This document shows, piece by piece, positions 54,200-60,964 of a stretch of DNA of 64,000 nucleotides. The stretch is taken from contig JAIMBJ010000002.1 of assembly GCA_023511455.1 (NCBI GenBank), positions 62,001-126,000 of the forward strand. Reading direction: 5' to 3'. Below the pieces are notes generated by a model. That model saw only the letters and a program-made list of their open reading frames with translations. It was not told the DNA's origin and made no database searches. The stretch comes from Bacillota bacterium (GTDB lineage Bacteria; Armatimonadota; HRBIN16). Made by a program: the position numbers and the translations under genes. Within the stretch, counting starts at the first letter, position 1. Each line of letters begins with the position of its first letter.

Positions 54200-54220
54200 G
54201 GGCGGGCTTGTCGCCCGCCC
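54200..54220 (-). terminator. Hairpin terminator of the porin/ABC operon
   Basis: GGGCGGGC/GCCCGCCC with loop TTGTC gives a perfect 8-bp GC stem 28 bases after the outer-membrane barrel stop. It is followed on the minus strand by a short T-rich tract (TGTTTTTGG), as expected for an intrinsic terminator. Confidence 0.7.
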
Positions 54221-54247
54221 TAAGCAATCGTGCAGGCACCAAAGGCG

Positions 54248-55660
54248 TCAGAACCGATAGTTCGCCTCGATGAAAAATAGCCCGCCGTCGTCGCCAGCAG
54301 GATAGACCGAACGGACAACGCCTCTGCCCTGAACCCAGCTTTTATAGACCGATAGCTGCAGGTTGTCATCGACACGGTAGTTCAGGGAGATGTCGAACAC
54401 ATCCGCGAGGTCGCGATTGCCCCCGGACGGTCTGCCTGCGATGCCGAAGGTGGCGTTGTCGAAGGCGCCGCCTCCGGCGTACCACAGGTCTTCGCTGCGC
54501 TGCAGACGCAGGCGATGGAAATCCGCTCGAAGAGACCAGCGTGGATGCGGCGTCAACATCACCTGTATAAAGGTATCTTCCAGGTTCATCGTGTTGTAGA
54601 ACGGGGTCAGGGCGTACAGGCGTGGCGTGAAAGTACCGGGGAAGAAGGTCTTGTGTGTATCGTCCGCGTTATCGCCATCGCCGGAACCGAGGTAGTAGCC
54701 GACACGCACCCAGGGTTTCCACATAGTTGGGAACTGGAAACCCGCTTCTGCCGCCAGCGCGTATGCGGAGTGGCTCAAACGCCCCCACTCCCCGCCCTGC
54801 AGTGCTGCCCACAACAACAGGTCAGCCCGACCGGCGGCGCTGTTCCAATCCTGCACCCAGTGTCCGCCCAGTGTCCACACGCGCACTTCGTCGGTATCTG
54901 CCTGTCGTGCAGCCAGTGGGCGGTTGTCCACCTTCAGCACATCGCGCGAGTCGCGAAACCATCCCCAGAAGAGACGCCAGTCGTAATTGGTACCGCCTTT
55001 CTCGTGGGCGCGCGCATACGCCAGATAGAGCTGGTTCACCCGGGTCAGTGTCGGGTTGCCGTTCAGGTCGAAAGCGCCTTGCGTGGGATAAGCAGCAAAC
55101 GCCACCCAGCGCGATGAGTCACTCCCCAGCTGAACCAATACCCCATCGAACGAGCGAGTCACAGGGGCGAAACCGAACGGACCGATGAGACGGTTACTGA
55201 TTCGGTTCGTGTGCAACCAGTTCAATCCCGCGTCTTTGACAGTGACCTCGCGCCCATCGGCATACTCCATCCGCCCCAATTGAACGGTTCCCCAATCCCG
55301 TTTCCACTGGATGCTCAACTGTTTCAGGAACAGGCTTGCGCGGTTATCACCGTTGACCGCTCGTAAAGTTCCGCCGAGTCCCAGCTGTCCCGCGGGGGGC
55401 GGCGCAACAGCGTTCGGTAGGCTGAACAGCGACGCTTGCGCCAGCTCGGCAGTCCACACAGAGTTCCCTGAGCTGCCGCTCAGTGCAAGGCGCAGTAGAG
55501 AATGGGCATAGGTGTAGTCGGAGTCGAACCCCTGCACATTGAACCACTGCCAGTCCTCCACACGAAAGCGCCAGCTGCCCTGAATGGTGGGTTGCTGGGC
55601 GGTCGCCGCCACCATCAGCAGGCTAACCGCGGCGACAGCGAAACAGGTGACTTTTCTCAT
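54248..55660 (-). CDS. Outer-membrane beta-barrel protein (alginate-export-like porin)
   Basis: 470 residues from ATG 55660, with AAGGAGG nine bases upstream and a signal peptide (AAVSLLMVAATAQ). Alternating strands run through the protein, and it ends ANYRF, a C-terminal Phe typical of outer-membrane barrels. The pattern SFDGVLVQLGSDSSRWVAFAA and WVRVGYYLGSGDGDNADDTH recalls the alginate_exp (PF13372) group. It is the last gene of the six-gene operon, 46 bases after the ABC permease, so it may admit the same substrate across the outer membrane. Confidence 0.78.
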   Translation of the reverse strand: MRKVTCFAVAAVSLLMVAATAQQPTIQGSWRFRVEDWQWFNVQGFDSDYTYAHSLLRLALSGSSGNSVWTAELAQASLFSLPNAVAPPPAGQLGLGGTLRAVNGDNRASLFLKQLSIQWKRDWGTVQLGRMEYADGREVTVKDAGLNWLHTNRISNRLIGPFGFAPVTRSFDGVLVQLGSDSSRWVAFAAYPTQGAFDLNGNPTLTRVNQLYLAYARAHEKGGTNYDWRLFWGWFRDSRDVLKVDNRPLAARQADTDEVRVWTLGGHWVQDWNSAAGRADLLLWAALQGGEWGRLSHSAYALAAEAGFQFPTMWKPWVRVGYYLGSGDGDNADDTHKTFFPGTFTPRLYALTPFYNTMNLEDTFIQVMLTPHPRWSLRADFHRLRLQRSEDLWYAGGGAFDNATFGIAGRPSGGNRDLADVFDISLNYRVDDNLQLSVYKSWVQGRGVVRSVYPAGDDGGLFFIEANYRF

Positions 55661-55706
55661 CGACACATGCCTCCTTTTCACACTGATATTGGTTATGTCT
55701 ATCCGA

Positions 55707-56507
55707 TTATCCTGCTTCCGATTGTAGATGGGGGGTCAGGCGACGCGACAACCACCGTGCGGCTGCATCGAAACAATAGCCCAGCCCACCGATAACCAGG
55801 ATCACCGCCATCATCTCGCTGTAGGCGAGACGGTCGCGCGTGTCCAGAATGTAATAACCTAGACCTGCGCTAACCCCCAGCATCTCCGCTGGAACCAGCA
55901 CAATCCATGCGATGCCCACCGCCAGCCGAAAGCCAGTCAATACATGGGTTAACACCGCAGGCAAATACACCAGACGCACCAGTTCCCAGCGGCGCGCGCC
56001 CATACTGCGAACTGCCAGTATCCACTGCTTATCGATGTGCGAGATGCCTGCCCGTGTGTTCAGCATCATGGGGAACACCGTCGCGATGCCAATCAGAAAA
56101 TAAGCTGGCGCGTCGCCCACACCGAATACCATGATGGCGATGGGCATCCACGCCAGTGGGGAAATCATGCGCAGCAGCTGCAACACCAGGGTGCTGGCGC
56201 GTTCCAGCCAGCCCACTGTGCCCAGCAACACGCCCAGCGGCACCCCGACTGCGCTTCCGATGGCCAGCCCGAGTATCACGCGCTTCAGGCTGACTGCGAT
56301 GTGTGGCGTCAACGCGCCAGTGCTGAGCAGGTCCCACAAACTGCGGAAGGTGGGCAGGGGAGCAAACGATGCCAGAACGCCTTCCGCCCCGCGCGATAAG
56401 CTCCACACCTGCCACCCCATCAGCAACACGCCAATCCCAGCCAGCGGCAACAGCTTCCGATGCCATCGGGCGGAAGGTAGAGCGGCGGAATGCATCGCAG
56501 TGGTCAC
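55707..56507 (-). CDS. ABC importer permease, nitrate/sulfonate/taurine family
   Basis: 266 residues with six hydrophobic segments. The EAA-like loop is clear in RSMGARRWELVRLVYLPAVL, and SLKRVILGLAIGSAVGVPLG is typical of SsuC/TauC-type permeases. It overlaps the binding-protein gene by four bases. The family handles anions such as sulfonates, nitrate, taurine or aromatic acids. Confidence 0.9.
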   Translation of the reverse strand: MTTAMHSAALPSARWHRKLLPLAGIGVLLMGWQVWSLSRGAEGVLASFAPLPTFRSLWDLLSTGALTPHIAVSLKRVILGLAIGSAVGVPLGVLLGTVGWLERASTLVLQLLRMISPLAWMPIAIMVFGVGDAPAYFLIGIATVFPMMLNTRAGISHIDKQWILAVRSMGARRWELVRLVYLPAVLTHVLTGFRLAVGIAWIVLVPAEMLGVSAGLGYYILDTRDRLAYSEMMAVILVIGGLGYCFDAAARWLSRRLTPHLQSEAG

Positions 56508-57664
56508 GGCTCGAACGCCTCCGTTCGGGTGAGTTGCCTGGGCAACCCGAAACTGGATGTCCCGCCCGCGGCGGCAATCGCCTTGCGCACGAAACGGTCA
56601 TCGACTAAATCCCGCGCCACCTGCTCGGGCTTGAGCGTGCGCAGGAAGTCGCGGTTGCCCTCCACCTGCGTGCGCTGCAACAGGCGCACCAGCAACGCCG
56701 TATACGAAGGGAAGGGATACGGCTGAAAGTCGATGCGCGGCACCCGCCACGCTTTGTGCCGGATGGCACCCTCGTGCTGGTAGAAAACGGGGTCGTACTG
56801 CACCAGCACGCGCAGCAGCACTGCTTGCGGGTGAGGCGTGTATTTGCCTGCCTCTCGCGACAGCAGGCGGGCGGTTTCTATCCGATTCTGGCGGATCCAC
56901 TGCTGCGCTTTCACGACGGCATTCACCACCGCCTGCGTCCAATCGGGTCGCTGTTGCAGGTCGTCCTCGTGCATCAACACGACGCAGCAGGCATGGTCGC
57001 GCCACACATCCCCAGACAGCCGCAGCACCCGCCCGACGCGGTTGGTTTCCGCGGCGGCGTTAAAGGGTTCTGCCACAATATAGCCAGCGATGGAGCGGTT
57101 CGCCAGGGCAGAGACCATCTCAGGGGGCGGCATCACCACCAGCCCCACTTCGTTCTCGCGCAGCTTTTTCCCCTGTGGACGCAGCACAGGCTGCAGCCCC
57201 TCTCGGCGCAACAGCTCCTGGAGTATCACGTTGTGGATGGAGTAGTAAAACGGAATGGCTACCTGCTGTCCACCCAGTTGCTGCAGGGAGCGAATCTGCG
57301 GCTGCACCGTGATGGCGGAGCCGTTGGTGTGATTCCATGCCACCACCTTCGCGGGGAACCGATTTCCGTAACGCAGCAGGATAGCCGTAGGCATCAGGAT
57401 ATGCACCACGTTCACCTGCCGCGCGATGAAAGCTTCCACCAGATTCGGCCAGGCGCGGAACAGGCGGGGTTGTTCCGCAGTAAGCCCTTCCGCTTCGAAC
57501 ATTTTGCGTGCATGTGCCACCAGCAGGGGCGCGGCGTCGGTGATGGGCAGGTAGCCGATACGCACCGGCTGTTCCTTAGCACGCTGGGATGCCGAGGGTG
57601 TCTGCGCCAGTAACGCGCCAATCGCCGCCATCGAGAAAGCCTGACAACAGTTCAAATGACCCAA
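56504..57664 (-). CDS. ABC importer binding protein, nitrate/sulfonate/taurine (NMT1-like) family
   Basis: 386 residues. Marks: VRIGYLPITDAAPLLVAHAR, the switch AEGLTAEQPRLFRAWPNLVEAFIARQ, VAWNHTNGSAITV and the GGQQVAIPFYYSIHNVILQ segment, which is close to NrtA/SsuA-type proteins. Only a weak N-terminal hydrophobic signal (FSMAAIGALLAQTPSA) is present, with a Cys pair before it, so it may be a lipoprotein or poorly predicted. It overlaps the ATPase gene by 13 bases. Confidence 0.88.
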   Translation of the reverse strand: MGHLNCCQAFSMAAIGALLAQTPSASQRAKEQPVRIGYLPITDAAPLLVAHARKMFEAEGLTAEQPRLFRAWPNLVEAFIARQVNVVHILMPTAILLRYGNRFPAKVVAWNHTNGSAITVQPQIRSLQQLGGQQVAIPFYYSIHNVILQELLRREGLQPVLRPQGKKLRENEVGLVVMPPPEMVSALANRSIAGYIVAEPFNAAAETNRVGRVLRLSGDVWRDHACCVVLMHEDDLQQRPDWTQAVVNAVVKAQQWIRQNRIETARLLSREAGKYTPHPQAVLLRVLVQYDPVFYQHEGAIRHKAWRVPRIDFQPYPFPSYTALLVRLLQRTQVEGNRDFLRTLKPEQVARDLVDDRFVRKAIAAAGGTSSFGLPRQLTRTEAFEP

Positions 57665-58461
57665 TCCGCAACCTCCTTCGCCTCTTCACGTAGTGTACTG
57701 TGTCTGGCGAGATGCTCGACAATCGTGGTATGAAGATGTATCATCTGGGGGTCTCGATACTGCCTCGGATGCGGCACGTTGATGTGCCACTGCTGCTCGA
57801 TGCGCCCTGGACGTGCGCTCATGAGCAGTACCCTGTCTGCCAGAAACAGCGCCTCGTCGATATCGTGAGTGACCAGCAGGCAGGTCGTGTTCTGCCGGTG
57901 CACCAGCTGCAGCAGGGTGCCTTGCAGATGGTGGCGGGTGTGGGCATCCAGCGCGGCGAACGGCTCGTCCAGCAGCAACAGGGAGGGGTTCCGCACCAAC
58001 GCCCGCGCCAGCGCAACCCGTTGCGCCATGCCGCCGCTCAGCTGGTGGGGATAGTGGCGTGCGAACGCCTCCAGCCCCACAGCACACAGCACGCTCTCTA
58101 CCCTGCGACGCAACACCGCGGCGGGTAACTTCTCCCGCTGCATCTGCAACCCCAGAGCGACGTTCGACCACACTTTGCGCCAGGGTAGCAGACAGGGGTC
58201 TTGGAACACGACCGCCACGTCAGGGTGTGGCTCGCGCAGCGGGTTTCCGTTCAGAAGCACCTCCCCCGCGTCTGCGGGCTGCAGTCCAGCGATGGTGAGC
58301 AGCAGCGACGATTTGCCACAGCCACTGGGACCCAGCAGGCACACAATCTCTCCCTGCCGCACTTCGAAGGAGATATGCTCGAACGCAACGAGTGCCGCGT
58401 CGCGCGTGCGGTACACTTTCGTCAGGTCTGCGACCCGCAGCAGGGGCTGGGCGTTGCTCAT
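57652..58461 (-). CDS. ABC importer ATPase, nitrate/sulfonate/taurine family (SsuB/TauB-like)
   Basis: 269 residues. Walker A GPSGCGKSS, the Q-loop VVFQDPCLLPWRKVWSNV, signature LSGGMAQR, Walker B LLLLDEPFAALDAHTR and the H-loop VTHD are present. The LLPW and FAALDA wording is typical of SsuB/TauB-type ATPases. It overlaps the upstream enzyme gene and the downstream binding protein, so enzyme and importer are made together. Confidence 0.92.
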   Translation of the reverse strand: MSNAQPLLRVADLTKVYRTRDAALVAFEHISFEVRQGEIVCLLGPSGCGKSSLLLTIAGLQPADAGEVLLNGNPLREPHPDVAVVFQDPCLLPWRKVWSNVALGLQMQREKLPAAVLRRRVESVLCAVGLEAFARHYPHQLSGGMAQRVALARALVRNPSLLLLDEPFAALDAHTRHHLQGTLLQLVHRQNTTCLLVTHDIDEALFLADRVLLMSARPGRIEQQWHINVPHPRQYRDPQMIHLHTTIVEHLARHSTLREEAKEVADWVI

Positions 58462-59525
58462 CGCGCTGCAGGCTCCTTCTGGGACTGTTTGAGTTGCAAC
58501 GCCAGCTGGGTGGTGCTTGGCGTCAGCACCGGCAGGAAGGTAACTTCGCGCAGGCGTCGCGCGGTGCCGCTGTCGCGGAAGTACGCCGCACCACCCGCCG
58601 CTTCCAGTTCAAGCTGCGCCGCCTTCACAGCCAGATCCACCCACTGGATGCGTGTTTGAAACAGCCGACGCAGGTCGGACTGTCCGTATCGTCTCTGCTG
58701 CGCAAGCCGTTGCGTGCGGCGTTGTAGCCGATGCCACTGTCGGCAGGCGGTCTCCACCCGCTGTTCCAGAATCGCCTTCGCACCCTGCATTTTCGCCGAT
58801 GCTTCCTGCAATGCCCGCCGCGTTATGCCCATCGGCAGCCCGCACTGTAACAGCAGAAAGCGCGGACGAACGCTTTGGAGAAAGTCGTGCGCGTTGTCGC
58901 TGAGCAGCCAGCGTCGGGGGAGCCGCACGGAACGCAGCGTCAACGACGCGGTCTCGGAGCTCTGCAAGCCCAGCAGCTGAAACGTCTCGCTCCGTTCCAC
59001 TCCCTGCGCCTCCGCGGGTACCGCCGCCACGATTGCCTGCCGTTCGTCCACCTGCGCTGCCACAGCCACTACAAAACGATTGACCCGCAAATTCGACGCC
59101 CACGGGAGATGACCGTCCAGCTGAATCTCATCCTCATGCAACACCGCCCGCGTGCGCAGTGGCTCCAGACCGCCGAGATACTTCATGGCGTTGGATAGTC
59201 CCGTCGCTCCCGCGCGGCGGGCGGTTAACAGGTCAGGCAGCAGGGTGTCGCGCAGGTCGGTGTTGGGCGTGTGCAGCAGGTACTCGATGAACACCCGCTG
59301 GCACCAGAACAGAAACGCTGTGGTGAGACACTCTGCGGAGACCTCGGCAATGGCTTGCACCGCTTCCCACAAGGTGTCGCCCTCGCCACCCATTTCTCGG
59401 GGCACGCCGTGGTGCAGGTAGCGTTGCTCCGCCAGTAGCTGCAGTGCGTGGTGGGCATCCCCATGCCCTTCGTTCATCGCGAGCGCGGATGCCGCTAGCT
59501 GCTCGCGTATCGTTTGTGCTGCCAC
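58458..59525 (-). CDS. Acyl-CoA-dehydrogenase-like flavoprotein (SfnB/DszC-type candidate)
   Basis: 355 residues. The N-terminal helical half (LLAEQRYLHHGVPREMGGEG, VSAECLTTAFLFWCQRVF) and the middle beta-domain (LDGHLPWASNLRVNRFVVAV) follow the acyl-CoA dehydrogenase fold, including the W/P-W/G motif. The catalytic Glu of true dehydrogenases is not evident. Members such as SfnB and DszC are flavin-dependent oxygenases of sulfur compounds, and the coupling to a sulfonate-type importer points that way, as inference. It overlaps the ATPase gene by four bases. Confidence 0.78.
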   Translation of the reverse strand: MAAQTIREQLAASALAMNEGHGDAHHALQLLAEQRYLHHGVPREMGGEGDTLWEAVQAIAEVSAECLTTAFLFWCQRVFIEYLLHTPNTDLRDTLLPDLLTARRAGATGLSNAMKYLGGLEPLRTRAVLHEDEIQLDGHLPWASNLRVNRFVVAVAAQVDERQAIVAAVPAEAQGVERSETFQLLGLQSSETASLTLRSVRLPRRWLLSDNAHDFLQSVRPRFLLLQCGLPMGITRRALQEASAKMQGAKAILEQRVETACRQWHRLQRRTQRLAQQRRYGQSDLRRLFQTRIQWVDLAVKAAQLELEAAGGAAYFRDSGTARRLREVTFLPVLTPSTTQLALQLKQSQKEPAAR

Positions 59526-59536
59526 GGTATGCCTCC

Positions 59537-60049
59537 TTATCGCACGTTCTGGATGGTGGTCAGGTGGTCTACAGGCGCACCGACTACCTCGCGAGCCTTC
59601 AGCACTGTTTGCTCGTCGGGGCTGTCATACAGGCACAGGCACTTGCTCATGTCCTCGCAGACGTAGGTGCGCTCGAACTTCACCTCAGGCACCTGAGCAT
59701 ACAGCGGCGACTTTTCCGCCTTGCGCTTCAGATAGGCTTCCATCGTTAACCCCGCAGGCAGGTTCCACTCTACGAGGTAGTTCGCTCGCGCTTTGCGCTG
59801 GCGTACGGTCTCCAAATCCTGCCCGACCAGCCGCACCTGCTTCACCAGCTCTGCCTGCAAGCCGCTGCGGGCAAACGCCTCGCGTGCCGCCTGTTCATCT
59901 GACGCCAGCAACACCACATACAGGCGGTTGTCCTGTGCGCTCGCCTGGGCTTCCAGCAGCTCGGCGCGCGTTTCCACTGCCTGAAGTCGCTGTTCGAGTA
60001 GCGCACGCTCTACACCATTGCAACTGCTCTCGATGAGGTACAGGTTCAT
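59537..60049 (-). CDS. Tandem DUF4242-like small protein (ferredoxin-like fold)
   Basis: 170 residues from ATG 60049, with GGAGG eight bases upstream. Two similar halves can be seen: MNLYLIESS...RLYVVLLASDEQAAREAFARSGL and, later, NYLVEWNLP...CLCLYDSPDEQTVLKAREVVG. Each has the strand-helix-strand pattern of DUF4242, a ferredoxin-like fold whose members have been linked to nickel binding. The first half has lost the Cys/His features of the second. As first gene after the promoter it leads the operon; role unknown. Confidence 0.72.
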   Translation of the reverse strand: MNLYLIESSCNGVERALLEQRLQAVETRAELLEAQASAQDNRLYVVLLASDEQAAREAFARSGLQAELVKQVRLVGQDLETVRQRKARANYLVEWNLPAGLTMEAYLKRKAEKSPLYAQVPEVKFERTYVCEDMSKCLCLYDSPDEQTVLKAREVVGAPVDHLTTIQNVR

Positions 60050-60079
60050 TGCAAACGCCTCCTGCATTAGTTTACTATG

Positions 60080-60108
60080 ATGATACCTTTAGTCAGGATA
60101 AATGTCAA
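60080..60108 (-). promoter_or_regulatory. Strong sigma-70-type promoter for the six-gene operon
   Basis: TTGACA (60103-60108) and TATCAT (60080-60085) on the minus strand are exactly 17 bases apart. The -10 box lies 30 bases before ATG 60049. Confidence 0.82.
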
Positions 60109-60213
60109 GGGTGATAGAGACCTTCTGTGGTGCATTTTTTGCCTTGCCCCTCCGCTCGAAGGTGAAGTATAATCAGGATGCATGCTCCAAACGGCTTCAG
60201 GAGCGTACGCAAA

Positions 60214-60528
60214 ATGCGGGTGGGCGCGTTAAGGCTGGATAGACGCAAGCTGGAACGCCTCTGTCGTAAGTGGCGCATCGTCAAGCTGGAGGCGTTCGGC
60301 TCGGTACTGAGGTCAGACTTCCACAGTGAAAGCGACGTCGACCTGCTGGTTACTTTCGCTCCAGATGCCAGATGGTCGCTGATGCAACTATATGAGGCGG
60401 AGCAAGAGTTTGCCGCGCTTTTCGGACGCCGCGTGCAGCTTGTCCCCAGAAGCGGCATCGAGCGCAGCGCGAACTACATCCGGCGCCAAGCGATACTGGA
60501 TAGTGCCGAGGTCATCTATGCCGCATGA
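60214..60528 (+). CDS. MNT-type nucleotidyltransferase antitoxin (MntA-like)
   Basis: 104 residues from ATG 60214 (CAGGAG upstream). The motif G29-S30 then D41-x-D43 (EAFGSVLRSDFHSESDVDLLV) is intact. It pairs with the HepT-like gene that follows and overlaps it by 11 bases. In HepT/MntA systems the nucleotidyltransferase adds AMP to the toxin, blocking it. Unlike the module at 30338-31088, both genes here are intact. Confidence 0.87.
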   Translation: MRVGALRLDRRKLERLCRKWRIVKLEAFGSVLRSDFHSESDVDLLVTFAPDARWSLMQLYEAEQEFAALFGRRVQLVPRSGIERSANYIRRQAILDSAEVIYAA

Positions 60529-60868
60529 CCCCGCAGCGGCGATGCTGGATATGTTGATTGCAGCACAACGGGCTGTCAGCCGTCTGGGTGCAAGTACGGA
60601 GGAAGAGTTCCTTGCCGACGAAGATGCCCAGTGGTTCATGTTCAGCCAGATTGTCATCATTGGGGAGGCGGCCAATCGTGTGGATATGGCCACACGTGCC
60701 CAGCACCCGGAAATCCCATGGGCTGCAGCTGTTTCCATGCGCAACCGTGTCGTACACGGTTATGACGCGATAGATTGGCGTATTGTGTACGCTACCGTAA
60801 AACACGACCTTCCCTCCCTTATCGAAGCTCTCAAGGCAATCGTCCCTCCAGAACAACAGTCACCCTGA
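60518..60868 (+). CDS. HepT-like HEPN toxin (DUF86)
   Basis: 116 residues from ATG 60518. Helical DUF86 pattern: MLDMLIAAQRAVSRLG, FMFSQIVIIGEAANRV. The RNase motif R75-x4-H80-x-Y82 (RNRVVHGY) is complete, so the toxin should be active and also carries the Tyr that MntA-type partners AMPylate. Coupled to the upstream antitoxin. Confidence 0.87.
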   Translation: MPHDPAAAMLDMLIAAQRAVSRLGASTEEEFLADEDAQWFMFSQIVIIGEAANRVDMATRAQHPEIPWAAAVSMRNRVVHGYDAIDWRIVYATVKHDLPSLIEALKAIVPPEQQSP

Positions 60869-60895
60869 GTGACGTTGGCGTACCTCCTCCCAACC

Positions 60896-60925
60896 TTGCC
60901 CCCCTGCTCGCGCGTGCAGTATAAT
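60896..60925 (+). promoter_or_regulatory. Promoter for valS
   Basis: TTGCCC (60896-60901) and TATAAT (60920-60925) are 18 bases apart. The -10 box is 39 bases before ATG 60965. The leader is too short for a T-box, and none is seen. Confidence 0.6.
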
Positions 60926-60964
60926 CTGTAAGGCAGAAGTTTTTTCACAGGAGACGGCAAGCGC

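Noticed and set aside
60869-60964. T-box or other riboswitch before valS
   Set aside because: The space from the -10 box to the start is under 45 bases and has no T-box core, so there is no room for one.
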